Source: Alphaproteobacteria bacterium (GTDB lineage: Bacteria; Pseudomonadota; Alphaproteobacteria; Elsterales; Elsteraceae). From it: a DNA stretch of 64,000 bases. A program made the position numbers and the translations under genes. The stretch spans positions 1 to 64,000 of the forward strand of contig RDXE01000035.1 in the NCBI GenBank assembly GCA_004292755.1. Reading direction: 5' to 3'. A model generated the notes under the pieces. That model worked only from the letters and a program-made list of their open reading frames with translations, was not told the origin of the DNA and did not search any database. Each line of letters begins with the position of its first letter. The first letter of the stretch is position 1. Positions 1 to 7,465 of the stretch are shown here, piece after piece.

Positions 1-348
1 TGGGGGGACCAAGAGAGAGGGGGAGGCGGGGGAAGAGGGAGAGGCGGGGGGCGTCACGATATCCGTGACGTTCGTGACGTTCGTGACGATTTCCGTGACG
101 TTCGTCACGATTTCGTGACGCTGCCCGTGACGGCGCCGCTCTCGATAAGCGCGGGAACGCTCGGCGGCCGACTTTGGTCCAAGCGTCACGGCGTCGTGAC
201 GAACGTCACGAATTTCGCCTTGTTCGCGTAACGCGTTGGTGGCTGCTGCCACCAAATCGTCCGCCATGCGCTGGGCTAGATCGGCCACCGTCTCTGGCGA
301 TGCACCTAGCTCCAGCATTGTCAGGATCACGTCTCTGATTGCGGCCAT
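1..348 (-). CDS. Phage early protein, probable replication-initiator type (partial, runs off left edge)
   Basis: This reading frame is open from an ATG at 348 to the window edge (116 codons, no stop), so its end is unseen. It begins 2 bases after the helicase stop codon, so it is probably translationally coupled. Residues 1-60 look like an ordinary folded helical segment. Residues 61-74 are a basic patch (SAAERSRAYRERRR). Residues 79-99 are a Thr/Asn/Val repeat built on TNVT and EIVT, and a Pro/Ser-rich tail begins at about residue 100. A basic AERxRxYRERR patch followed by a low-complexity TNV/Pro-Ser linker is a style I associate with phage replication or replisome-organiser proteins, where a C-terminal domain follows. 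That assignment is inference. The DNA beneath the repeat is a cluster of CGTGACG/CGTCACG heptamers (52-210). Confidence 0.6.
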   Translation of the reverse strand, partial: MAAIRDVILTMLELGASPETVADLAQRMADDLVAAATNALREQGEIRDVRHDAVTLGPKSAAERSRAYRERRRHGQRHEIVTNVTEIVTNVTNVTDIVTPPASPSSPASPSLLVPP

Positions 349-350
349 AA

Positions 351-1766
351 TCAGAACACCATCTCGGACTGGCGCGCCTCAATCCTTTGCGCTGCAAGAT
401 CCACCTGGGCCGAAACCATTCCGATCCGCCCACCACGGTGTTTGACTAGGTGCATGTCGAGCCGCCCCTCAGCGTCTTTGCGCTGCTGTGCCCAGCGGGC
501 GAGGCGATCCGCGTAGGCCGACTCGGGCTCGTGCGCTTTGCGCTCTGGCTCGGTGCCACTCATCCGCATTTCAGGGCGATCCAGGATGATGACCGCGTCC
601 GCCTCAGCCTCAATCTCACTCGATCCAGCCAAATCGGAGAGGGTCGGGCAGCCTGCTTCCCTGCGGTCAATGTCGCGGTTCAATTGGGCTAGCACCAGGA
701 CACAACAGTTTAACTCGCGTGCGAGGGTTTTCAGTGCTTGGACGTTTCGCCCAAGCTCTTCGTGCCTCCTTGCCCCGCGGTCCGAGCTTGCGATCCGCCC
801 TAGATAGTCCACGACCAGGAGCGCAAGGCCGTGAGTCCTGGCGTGGCGGCGGGCGGCGACGCTGATTTGCGCCATGGTTAGACTTGGCCGGTCATCAATC
901 ATCAGTCGCTTAGCCGTCAGACGGGCCGAGTATTCCACGATCCGGTCCCAATGAAGCTGATGCAATCCGCCAACCCGCTGCTGATCGTGCTGATCAATGC
1001 CGAGGTCCGACGCGGCCATACGGCCCACCAGCTCCGCAGCTGGCATTTCCAGGCTCATGAATAGAACTGGCGCTCCGGTAGATACAAGCGACGCCATCTG
1101 CCACGCGACCATGGTTTTTCCCACGCCCGGTCGCGCGCCGAGCACTATCAGCTTCCCCCCGCGTAAGGAGGGTATCAGCGTTTCCAGCGGCTCAATGCCG
1201 TGCCGCAATCCGCCGATGCCGCGCTGCGCAGCCTGCACCTCCGCCTGCCACTCTTGGGCTGCCTCAGCCAGCGAGCGCATTGGCCGTCCGTGGCCAGAGT
1301 GGATCAGCAGTGCGTCCAGATGGTCGGCGTGGCGGCGGATCACTGACTCGACAGGCTCACCATCGTCTAGCCGTGCAGCAGCCGCGACGTCGTCGGCTCC
1401 CAGGATCACCTGCCGCCTCTGCCACAGCTCCACGATCGTGCAAGCGTAATCTACGGCGTTAGCTGCGGACGAAACCGATGCCGCTAGCTGCATCATGTAG
1501 GCCGCTGGCCTTGTCTCTCCGAGGTCCGGGTTACCTGCCAAGCGCGCTGCCAACGTGATCGGGTCCGCCGCCCTGCCCGCGCCGATCAGCTGCTGCATCA
1601 AGCCGAAAATCGTCGCGTGCAAGCGCAAGCTGAAGTGGTCTGGACTCAAGATACCAACCCGCTCAAAGACGGCGTTGTTCAGCAGGATGGCGCCCAACAG
1701 CGCCATCTCCGCCTCGACCGAAAGCGGTAGATCGCGCTCAGGCCTTGTCACTGGCGGCCTCTTCAT
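351..1766 (-). CDS. Phage replicative DNA helicase, DnaB-like
   Basis: This 471-residue protein has the two-part DnaB layout. The N-terminal helical domain (about residues 10-150, starting with the family-typical LPLSVEAEMALLGAIL) is followed by a RecA-like motor. Walker A is GARPGVGKT at about residues 210-220 and Walker B is LLVVDYLG; a later QLNRD...DLAGSSEIE stretch matches the DnaB H3/H4 motifs. As the replicative helicase it would unwind DNA ahead of the fork in the phage replisome and bind host DnaG primase. It overlaps the gene upstream by 29 bases at the proposed start; a GTG start five codons in is also possible. The length is normal for DnaB. It is followed by the probable initiator-type gene at 348, which together form the replication module at the end of the leftward operon. 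Confidence 0.93.
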   Translation of the reverse strand: MKRPPVTRPERDLPLSVEAEMALLGAILLNNAVFERVGILSPDHFSLRLHATIFGLMQQLIGAGRAADPITLAARLAGNPDLGETRPAAYMMQLAASVSSAANAVDYACTIVELWQRRQVILGADDVAAAARLDDGEPVESVIRRHADHLDALLIHSGHGRPMRSLAEAAQEWQAEVQAAQRGIGGLRHGIEPLETLIPSLRGGKLIVLGARPGVGKTMVAWQMASLVSTGAPVLFMSLEMPAAELVGRMAASDLGIDQHDQQRVGGLHQLHWDRIVEYSARLTAKRLMIDDRPSLTMAQISVAARRHARTHGLALLVVDYLGRIASSDRGARRHEELGRNVQALKTLARELNCCVLVLAQLNRDIDRREAGCPTLSDLAGSSEIEAEADAVIILDRPEMRMSGTEPERKAHEPESAYADRLARWAQQRKDAEGRLDMHLVKHRGGRIGMVSAQVDLAAQRIEARQSEMVF

Positions 1767-2247
1767 CGCCCACAGGCTGGGTTTCGACCGTCCGGATAAA
1801 GTTCCGCTTGATCACTTCCGCGGCCTGTTTGACGTCCCGACTCCAATGGTCTGGCACCCTATAGTCTTGCATTCGCCGCAAGACCGCCGCCCGAAACCGT
1901 TGCAGTTCCGAGGCCTGGACCGGGGTAACTAGCTGGTCCGCGGCGCCCTGCGGATGCGCGCGCGGCAAGACGGGCATAGGCCCAAGCACTTCTACAGTCA
2001 TGTTCCTGTGCGCGTTTTTTACTTCGCGCGTCGTAACGCCAAGATAAGCTTCTGCTGTATCCTCCACCACTAGGATTACAAACTGTCCCGCGGGAAATGT
2101 GGACAGTTGTTCAGTATCTTCTGGAAACCAATCAATCTCGGCCCGGACACCAACCCCGTAACGGTGCGATAAAAGCGCAGATTGCTTTTTCACCGTGCCA
2201 ATGAATGTCACGGCGATTTCCTTCCCTTCCCAAACAGTCTTGATCAT
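1738..2247 (-). CDS. Hypothetical phage protein
   Basis: A 169-residue protein I do not recognise. I chose the ATG at 2247 because a strong GGAGG stands 5 bases in front of it; the frame stays open 13 codons further upstream without a better site. The N-terminal half is rich in beta-strand-like Val/Ile runs (EIAVTFIG, FVILVVED), and the C-terminal third is basic and helical (ELQRFRAAVLRRMQDY). No catalytic motif was seen. It lies between a small zinc-binding protein and the DnaB-like helicase in the leftward early operon, so a role in replication or recombination is possible but unproven. Confidence 0.7.
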   Translation of the reverse strand: MIKTVWEGKEIAVTFIGTVKKQSALLSHRYGVGVRAEIDWFPEDTEQLSTFPAGQFVILVVEDTAEAYLGVTTREVKNAHRNMTVEVLGPMPVLPRAHPQGAADQLVTPVQASELQRFRAAVLRRMQDYRVPDHWSRDVKQAAEVIKRNFIRTVETQPVGDEEAASDKA

Positions 2248-2278
2248 CGTCACCTCCAACAAAAGACCAGTGTCATCG

Positions 2279-2503
2279 CTAGTCAAACAGCCCGCGCGAT
2301 TGATCGCGAGGGGCTGTGGTCTTAGTCTTCGCCTTGGCCGTAGCGCCTGGCTGTTCCTTTGGCGGCTGCTGCCGGAGACGCCACCATGCAGGGACGTGAT
2401 GGTCGCACCAGTTGGTCTGCACTCCCGTGGGAGAGCGGTAGCCGTTGCCCGCGTGCACCGATGTGCAGCCCGGAACGCAGCAGGGGGTGGTGCGGGGCGT
2501 CAT
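2279..2503 (-). CDS. Small phage protein with a putative zinc-binding Cys/His cluster
   Basis: A 74-residue protein starting at the ATG whose last bases overlap the stop of the MT-A70 methylase (ATGA, 2500-2503), typical of translational coupling. Near the N terminus are CCVPGC and, about 20 residues later, WCDHH, spaced like a CxxC...CxxH zinc knuckle or a minimal HNH/zinc-ribbon fold. The C-terminal half is basic with Lys/Thr/Ala repeats (AKAKTKTT). A nucleic-acid-binding role is inferred only from this composition and from its neighbours. Confidence 0.65.
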   Translation of the reverse strand: MTPRTTPCCVPGCTSVHAGNGYRSPTGVQTNWCDHHVPAWWRLRQQPPKEQPGATAKAKTKTTAPRDQSRGLFD

Positions 2504-3063
2504 TCTGCCGCCGAAAACTTCTGAGTCTCGTTGCCCCATACCGTCCACCCAGGCCGCGGCTCTCGGGCAAACAGTTCAACGCGGCGCGCGTCGGGCAGCA
2601 GGCGCTCCAGCATTGCGTGCATTTCGGCAGGCTTGCGGCTGTGCTCCCGCCGGGGCGACAGGATCAAGTTCCGCTCAGCCCGGCTCAGCCCAGGCGGCAG
2701 CTTTCCGCGGCGCGCCACCAGGAAAGGTTCGCTCGCGTCTCTCAGCACATATCCAGTGCCAAAAGCGGGCAACCCCTCTCGTGTGGTCTTTGCCCAGGCG
2801 CCACCGGAAGAGGCACGGAACCCCCAGCCCTCAATGATCCTGAGCGGCAGGCCTGATGCCAGCTGCGACCACGTGGTCCACATCACCAGCACCGAGTCAG
2901 CTGCAGCAATACTCGCGACCGGTAGAGCCGCGAGTTCCGCTTCGGTCATCACTGGATAGTGCCGTACCGCTGACTTGCCGTGTCCCTTCGCGCTGTAGGC
3001 GCGAAATGACCAAGGCGGATCAGCCAGGATGAGGTCAAAGGGGCCAGGGGGGAGCACGATCAC
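2500..3063 (-). CDS. MT-A70 family adenine methyltransferase
   Basis: About 187 residues, a small MT-A70-type N6-adenine methyltransferase. The catalytic DPPW is at residues 15-18 of the GTG-started form and is followed by a typical MT-A70 core (VLVMWTTWSQL, GWGFRASSGGAWAKT, GTGYVLRDASEPFLVARRG, REHSRKPAEM). Phages use such solitary enzymes to modify their DNA against host restriction. The start is uncertain: a GTG at 3063 overlaps the upstream stop as GTGA, while an in-frame TTG at 3075 has slightly better spacing. There is no partner restriction enzyme nearby, consistent with an orphan methylase. Confidence 0.88.
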   Translation of the reverse strand: MIVLPPGPFDLILADPPWSFRAYSAKGHGKSAVRHYPVMTEAELAALPVASIAAADSVLVMWTTWSQLASGLPLRIIEGWGFRASSGGAWAKTTREGLPAFGTGYVLRDASEPFLVARRGKLPPGLSRAERNLILSPRREHSRKPAEMHAMLERLLPDARRVELFAREPRPGWTVWGNETQKFSAAE

Positions 3064-3695
3064 CGCTCCACGCAAAAGGCGGCTGAAGAGCCTGTCACGG
3101 ACCGGGTGGGCACTCGCAGCGGCAACCGCTCGCGCGACCCGTAGTCCCGGCGTGCGCGCGGGTCGTCTTCAAACGTCACGCCCACCATGGGCACGTCAGG
3201 CGCCCTCACCTGCATGGCCCGACCGTCAAAGCCCGCGGCTCGCTGATTCATCCAGTAATCGATGGACGCCGCGGCCACTATGGCCCGAGCTCGAACCATT
3301 TCCGAAGCCTCATCGACAGGCATTGTCCAGCCCATACGGGCGCGCATTCGCGCCATCGCCGACCAAGTGATCTCTTGCGCGCCCTGGTCTTCTTCCCACC
3401 GGCCCAGCCAGACGCACGCCGTGATTGCGGCATTTAACTTGTACTCAGTATCGTCGATGTCCGCCGCCTTCTCCGCAGCGATCACCTCTTTTAGGCATGC
3501 GATCGACTGGTCGCTTGGCACCTCCAGCGGCCGTCCGCTCACGTACTGCCGTTTGCGATGGTGCGCAGGGCGGGGCCGCTCAGGAAAGCGCAGCAGGGCA
3601 AAAGCAATCTGCTGATGCGAGACTGGCACGCCGTGGTAATGGCAGTAGGACACCAGGGCGGATTCTTCCTCCGTCCAAGGAATGACAGCAGCCAT
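3060..3695 (-). CDS. Hypothetical phage protein
   Basis: A 211-residue protein with no motif I can name. The ATG at 3695 is preferred because AGGTGAT stands just in front of it; a GTG three codons upstream overlaps the previous stop codon and is an alternative. The N-terminus (WTEEESALVSYCHYHG...) resembles a SANT/Myb- or HTH-like helical DNA-binding segment found in other phage proteins, and the middle is a mixed-charge helical region with several Trp residues. It sits between the RuvC-like and MT-A70 genes with overlapping ends on both sides. Confidence 0.65.
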   Translation of the reverse strand: MAAVIPWTEEESALVSYCHYHGVPVSHQQIAFALLRFPERPRPAHHRKRQYVSGRPLEVPSDQSIACLKEVIAAEKAADIDDTEYKLNAAITACVWLGRWEEDQGAQEITWSAMARMRARMGWTMPVDEASEMVRARAIVAAASIDYWMNQRAAGFDGRAMQVRAPDVPMVGVTFEDDPRARRDYGSRERLPLRVPTRSVTGSSAAFCVER

Positions 3696-3700
3696 GACGA

Positions 3701-4174
3701 TCACCTCAAGGCAGCCCGAATATCGGGCGAATGATTGATTGCGACATACCAGCAGGCCAAAGCGTCTGCTTCGTTGTCGTCGCGGGGAGAGAAGCCAAGT
3801 TGAGCGCAGCGCTGCGCAACATCGTGCTTCTTGGCGCGGCCAGTACCGCAGAACGCCTTGCGGATCGTGCTAACCGGCAGCGTAAAGACTGGCCGGATCA
3901 GGCCGCTTCGGGCGGCGGTTAGCTCGACGACAGCAAGCAGGCCAACGGTGAGCAACGCCGTGTCGGCGCTGCGGTGGTCCATCATGATGGGCGCTTCGCA
4001 GACCAAGACCTGCGGCTGGTGGACCGCGATTTGATCACTGAGCCAGTCCTGGAGGTGGGCGTAGCGCGCACCACCCGTCCGCCCGCCACAGTCCACCGAA
4101 GAGGTGACGGGCCGGGAGCCGAAGCCCCCGACCGCCATCCCGGTCCTGGTCGCAAGATCCAGGGCCATCAGCAT
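3701..4174 (-). CDS. RuvC-like Holliday junction resolvase
   Basis: A 157-residue protein with the RNase H-like fold of RuvC-type resolvases. The first acidic residue is in the strand MALDLATRTG near the N terminus. A second is in VCEAP, and the C-terminal pair is in DNEADALA, matching the D-E-DxxD pattern. It would cut four-way junctions or branched phage DNA during replication or packaging. The start at 4174 (ATG overlapping the upstream TGA as TGATG) is chosen over a longer frame to 4279 because the upstream extension is only the shadow of the neighbouring gene. The length is typical of phage versions. Confidence 0.85.
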   Translation of the reverse strand: MLMALDLATRTGMAVGGFGSRPVTSSVDCGGRTGGARYAHLQDWLSDQIAVHQPQVLVCEAPIMMDHRSADTALLTVGLLAVVELTAARSGLIRPVFTLPVSTIRKAFCGTGRAKKHDVAQRCAQLGFSPRDDNEADALACWYVAINHSPDIRAALR

Positions 4175-4794
4175 CAGTGCGATGCCCCAAGCTCGGCCAC
4201 GCGGCCCCGCGTCTTGCGCCCCCCGGTCTTCACCGCCGCTGCCGCTGCGGAAACACCCAGCTTCCAGCCGCGCTTCCACTCATCGTGCTCGGCTGGCTTA
4301 TCATCAGCCGGATAGGGGTTGTCGTCCTCGGCCATCCCCTGTTGGCCGGACTTGTAGCCGCCAGCATTCGCCTGTTCCAACGCAGCGGCTTGCGACCAAA
4401 TCGTTTCTTTCTCGGCCTCTTTGGCGGCGGCCAACGCCTCGGTGTCGATCTTCGTGGCGACGCTGACCCCGTCGAAGTCGAGCCCAAGCTGTGTGCCCAG
4501 CGGGATGGACAGCAGGCGCGCCATTTCCGTGCGTTTCCGCGTCTCGCGATCAATGTCCTCCGGTTCTTGCTTGCGCGCTTGAATTGCCCAGTCGACCTGG
4601 GACGGGTCGAAGCCCAACGCCTTACCAAGAGACAGCAGGCGTTTCTTTGTCGCCCGCACCTTCGCTTGCGCCGCTCTCGCGATCTCGGTTTGGTGATCAA
4701 GCTCCTTCAAATCGTCCTTGAACGCTTGACGCGTTTTCTCTTGATCAACAGGAGACGGCGGCGGGCCGCTGTCTATTTTCGCCTTCCGGGCCAT
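4174..4794 (-). CDS. Phage protein with a C-terminal RMF/CrpP-like segment
   Basis: A 206-residue, highly charged protein. Residues 1-75 are helical and basic, and 75-135 are predicted helical with Glu/Ala-rich runs. Near residues 155-175 there is an NPY...H-x-x-W-x-x-GW segment that resembles the core of ribosome modulation factor and CrpP-like proteins, with normal spacing between the NPY and the WKRGW. The C-terminal tail is Lys/Arg-rich (TGGRKTRGRV). Such segments occur in many phage-encoded proteins and are of unclear function there; a ribosome- or nucleotide-directed role is inference. It is coupled to the resolvase gene by a TGATG overlap. Confidence 0.75.
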   Translation of the reverse strand: MARKAKIDSGPPPSPVDQEKTRQAFKDDLKELDHQTEIARAAQAKVRATKKRLLSLGKALGFDPSQVDWAIQARKQEPEDIDRETRKRTEMARLLSIPLGTQLGLDFDGVSVATKIDTEALAAAKEAEKETIWSQAAALEQANAGGYKSGQQGMAEDDNPYPADDKPAEHDEWKRGWKLGVSAAAAAVKTGGRKTRGRVAELGASH

Positions 4795-4857
4795 GGTGAG
4801 TCCTCAAGCTGCGGGGGAAAGATCAGGGCGGGCGGCAGCTATCACCCGCCCCGAAGA

Positions 4858-5625
4858 TCAGGCGGTCCGCGCCAGCGGGCACTCGAGAGGCGAGAGCAGA
4901 TTGCTGCGCAGCTGATGGCCTGCGGTCACCAGCAGTGTGTCCGCCGCGTGCCAGATCGGATCGCCGAGTTGGTGGGTGACGCCGTGACACGCAGCCGAGT
5001 ACCCCTTGCCACGGGGTCCGAGGCACCAGGAGTCAAAGGACCGCCCGCCTGGGCGCTGCTGGGAGGCGGGAATCAGTCCCACGATCCAGTCTGTGTGTGG
5101 CTCCCACAGGTAGGTGACGGGGTGGGCCAACTGATTGAGTAGCCGCCCGATTCCTGACCCGCGTCGCTCCCGCGAGACCCAGAGCGAGAAGTGCAGGACG
5201 ACACGTCCCTGAATGCGAGGTGCAGAAGGGGGGAGAGTAATCTTGTACTCGTGGGCAGCGTGCGGACTGGTGTGGTCGAACGGGATGCGCGGCCACAAAC
5301 CCTGAGCCGCCGCAACAGCGAGGTCGGCCAAGGGTCGCGCGCGATACAGGCTGATCGCCGCAATCGGGCAGCCAAAAGTGTCGTCGCACCGCAGGGTCAG
5401 GATGCTGGCGGAGTCATCAAGCCAAAACGGGGAGATCACCTGCCAGTCATCGGCAAGCTGTTCAGTGATCCGCCAGCGCAATGGCTCGTGCCCCTCTACG
5501 GCGGAGATATCGTCGACCCCAAGGTCCGAAAGGGCGTTGCAAATCTCGACCATGCGCCTCACCGCGGCCTCGCGGTATGGCGTGACGCCCTGCGGCGGAA
5601 AGTGGGCAGGATTAAGCAGCTGCAT
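4858..5625 (-). CDS. Hypothetical phage protein with a GNAT-like motif
   Basis: A 255-residue protein. The part around residues 150-175 reads LHFSLWVSRERRGSGIGRLL, which resembles motif A of GCN5-type N-acetyltransferases (R/Q-x-x-G-x-G acetyl-CoA loop preceded by a beta strand). The rest, including a C-terminal Trp/His-rich region, is not clearly related to that family, so the assignment is tentative. The gene overlaps the end of the upstream gene by 14 bases, consistent with operon membership. Confidence 0.6.
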   Translation of the reverse strand: MQLLNPAHFPPQGVTPYREAAVRRMVEICNALSDLGVDDISAVEGHEPLRWRITEQLADDWQVISPFWLDDSASILTLRCDDTFGCPIAAISLYRARPLADLAVAAAQGLWPRIPFDHTSPHAAHEYKITLPPSAPRIQGRVVLHFSLWVSRERRGSGIGRLLNQLAHPVTYLWEPHTDWIVGLIPASQQRPGGRSFDSWCLGPRGKGYSAACHGVTHQLGDPIWHAADTLLVTAGHQLRSNLLSPLECPLARTA

Positions 5626-6637
5626 GGCGAGCCTCGATTGTGCGGGGGGTCACGACCACCAGCGCCCCTGTGGGCTGGCCGGTCGCGGAGAGTGTTGGAG
5701 CAACGAGGATGTCGCTTGCGATCACCACACCGCCGATCCGCAGGTGCTGCCGCAGCGAGCGAGGGTGACCGGCTTCGATGATCGCAAGGCGCGCCTTTGC
5801 GACCGAGGCAGGCAACAGCAACGGCGCCAGCCCGCCAAACGGGCGTCCGATCACAGACAGCGGGGCCGCGCCGACAGGGCCGCCGACCATGCCGCCGATC
5901 CAGGACAGGCGAGCCTGTTCGCCCACGCCATCAATCGCGTAGGCGCTGCGCTCCGCGTGGTGCTGGGCCAAAAATCGCAGCAGCGCTGCGTGCTCCCCGG
6001 GCCCGCACCGAGAGCCGGCTATCTCCGCCGCTGATGCAGACAGGCCCGAGGGGTTGGCCTCTGCCTCGCTGATCAGCGCAACTGAGCCAGTACCAGGGCG
6101 CCTGATCGCAAGGGCGGCATTGATCCCAGACTCGAGGCGCGTCGACCGACTGCCTGCGCGCGCAGACCGCTCGACCAGAGTGATCGGGGTGGTGATGCTG
6201 ACAAGCGCCAGGACAACCGCTTCCCACGCCGATGGGGTCAGAGCCGAGGGGTCGATGATCACTTCTGCGTGAGCATCATCAATCACAGCGCCGCCCATCG
6301 ATGTGATGAGGATGGCGCGAGGGTCGACGCGGAGGCGGGTGGAGATGCCCGCCGCTGAAAGCGCAGCCGCCTCGACAGTGTCCGCCCGATGTAGGCTGCC
6401 GTCTGGTGCGATAGCCAGGACGCCACCAGTATTGGCGGGCTCCAGGATGTGTTTTGCGGCCACTGGCCCAGCGATGCGACACAACCGGGTCAGGTGGTCG
6501 AGCGTCCAGTGCTGTCCGCCTAGCAGATATTCGGCTGTGCGGATGGAGACGCCCAGAGCCGCAGCTAGATGGGGCGCGGTTTTACTCGGCCATAGCTGTC
6601 GGCAGAATTGGAGCGCTCTTGGGATAGCGTGATCCAT
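5612..6637 (-). CDS. Hypothetical phage protein with an N-terminal helix-turn-helix
   Basis: A 341-residue protein started at the ATG 6637, which has GGAGCAAGCA in front; nine codons of open frame lie upstream without a comparable site. Residues 15-55 contain a helix-turn-helix-like stretch (APHLAAALGVSIRTAEYLL). The remaining 280 residues are Ala/Gly/Ile-rich and beta-alpha in character, with several hydrophobic strands (AVVLALVSITTPITLV) but no catalytic motif recognised. It follows two small genes after the Cro-like repressor, where lambdoid phages often encode CII-like or other regulators, but it is far larger than CII. Confidence 0.6.
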   Translation of the reverse strand: MDHAIPRALQFCRQLWPSKTAPHLAAALGVSIRTAEYLLGGQHWTLDHLTRLCRIAGPVAAKHILEPANTGGVLAIAPDGSLHRADTVEAAALSAAGISTRLRVDPRAILITSMGGAVIDDAHAEVIIDPSALTPSAWEAVVLALVSITTPITLVERSARAGSRSTRLESGINAALAIRRPGTGSVALISEAEANPSGLSASAAEIAGSRCGPGEHAALLRFLAQHHAERSAYAIDGVGEQARLSWIGGMVGGPVGAAPLSVIGRPFGGLAPLLLPASVAKARLAIIEAGHPRSLRQHLRIGGVVIASDILVAPTLSATGQPTGALVVVTPRTIEARHAAA

Positions 6638-6699
6638 TGCTTGCTCCTGTGACTCCGCAATCACCCTGCGGCGGGGTTAGCTGGCGGGAGTGCCAGCGA

Positions 6700-6969
6700 T
6701 CAGCCAATCTCCGTTGCGAGGAGATCGACGCGGGTAGGCCCACACCACCGGGAGACGGTGCGGGCAGCAGGATCGACCGCGATTTTGGGGACCGCGGGGT
6801 GGGCGCAACCGCGCTCCACGACGAAAAGGTCGGGGTCTGCTTCCGCGTCGTAGGCGAGGAAGTAGGAGCTCTCCGGGTGCGGAGGTTCAGGCCAAAGCCA
6901 CGCGCCGCGACCGGCGGTGTATCCGGAGGACGCATGCGGGAGAGGGGAGCGTGTCGTGAAGGTGTTCAT
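6700..6969 (-). CDS. Small hypothetical phage protein
   Basis: An 89-residue protein whose ATG overlaps the stop codon of the Cro-like gene (ATGA, 6966-6969), which decides the start over a longer open frame to 7035. It has Trp/Tyr/Pro-rich patches (GAWLWPEPPHPESSYFL) and a short beta-rich core (DLFVVERGC). No family was recognised. Its position directly after the Cro-like gene suggests early expression. Confidence 0.6.
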   Translation of the reverse strand: MNTFTTRSPLPHASSGYTAGRGAWLWPEPPHPESSYFLAYDAEADPDLFVVERGCAHPAVPKIAVDPAARTVSRWCGPTRVDLLATEIG

Positions 6970-7379
6970 TGCTCGGCACCAAACTCGTTTAGGAAGGCTC
7001 GCATCGGAGCGATGCGCTCGCGCATGAACAGCCAAGCGGCGGCGTGGTCCGCCTGTAGGATCAGGCGGCCATCGTTGATTTCAGTGACAAGGCTGGGGCG
7101 GCGGCAGGCGCGGCGCCCAAAGTCTGTCGCATCCATCCCGGTGGCAGCGAGAAAGCGCTGCACGGGCTCGCGCAGCGAGGGCAATGCACGTTGCTCCGCC
7201 ATCCACTGGCGTAGCCGGTCCTTGGTCCGCTGGGTCCAAGCGCCAGCCGCCAGCCGGTCGAACAGCTTCTGGTCGTTTACAGCCAGGCGCCCGAAAGCAG
7301 GTTCGCTGAGCCCCGCGTCTACGCGGAACTGCTGGATTTCAGCCATGAGCGGGTCAGTGAGGATGGGGTCGGTCGGCAT
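6966..7379 (-). CDS. Cro-like regulator with two helix-turn-helix repeats
   Basis: A 137-residue protein divergent from the S24 repressor, the place of Cro in lambdoid phages. It looks like an internal duplication: residues 13-60 (IQQFRVDAGLSEPAFGRLA...) and 73-120 (VQRFLAATGMDATDFGRRA...) share the same pattern of a hydrophobic helix, a turn at Gly, and a second helix of HTH type. It would bind the operators in the 85-bp space between itself and the repressor. The start at 7379 lies in a 12-base sequence that is the inverted copy of the start of the repressor gene. A later ATG at residue 12 is possible. Confidence 0.72.
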   Translation of the reverse strand: MPTDPILTDPLMAEIQQFRVDAGLSEPAFGRLAVNDQKLFDRLAAGAWTQRTKDRLRQWMAEQRALPSLREPVQRFLAATGMDATDFGRRACRRPSLVTEINDGRLILQADHAAAWLFMRERIAPMRAFLNEFGAEQ

Positions 7380-7384
7380 GGCGA

Positions 7385-7432
7385 GAGTTTTCCCACGTCA
7401 TTTCTCATTTTGCAATGGGAGTTTTCTCACGT
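7385..7432. promoter_or_regulatory. Pair of candidate phage operators between Cro-like gene and repressor
   Basis: Two 14-base direct repeats, GAGTTTTCCCACGT (7385-7398) and GAGTTTTCTCACGT (7419-7432), differ at one base and are 34 bases apart. Both are followed closely by a TTTCTC/TTCTC. They occupy the divergent promoter space of the two regulators, and related 11-base cores recur on the other side of the repressor gene at 8216 and 8237. Direct observation; function as operators is inferred from position. Confidence 0.6.
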
Positions 7433-7453
7433 TTCTCGCTTGCCTTTGCGCGG

Positions 7454-7465
7454 TATCATGAGCCA
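7454..7465 (+). promoter_or_regulatory. Candidate repressor promoter -10 giving a leaderless transcript
   Basis: TATCAT at 7454-7459 matches the sigma-70 -10 consensus at five of six bases. A start site about 7 bases downstream would fall on the repressor ATG at 7465. No convincing Shine-Dalgarno precedes that ATG. Lambda cI transcribed from PRM is likewise leaderless, so this is plausible but unproven. No clear -35 was seen. Confidence 0.35.

Noticed and set aside
997-1449. 150-codon plus-strand frame inside the helicase gene
   Set aside because: Antisense shadow of the Walker A region of the DnaB-like gene.
4177-5142. 321-codon plus-strand frame crossing two phage genes
   Set aside because: Lies on the opposite strand of two operon genes and resembles Arg/Pro/Leu-rich antisense sequence.
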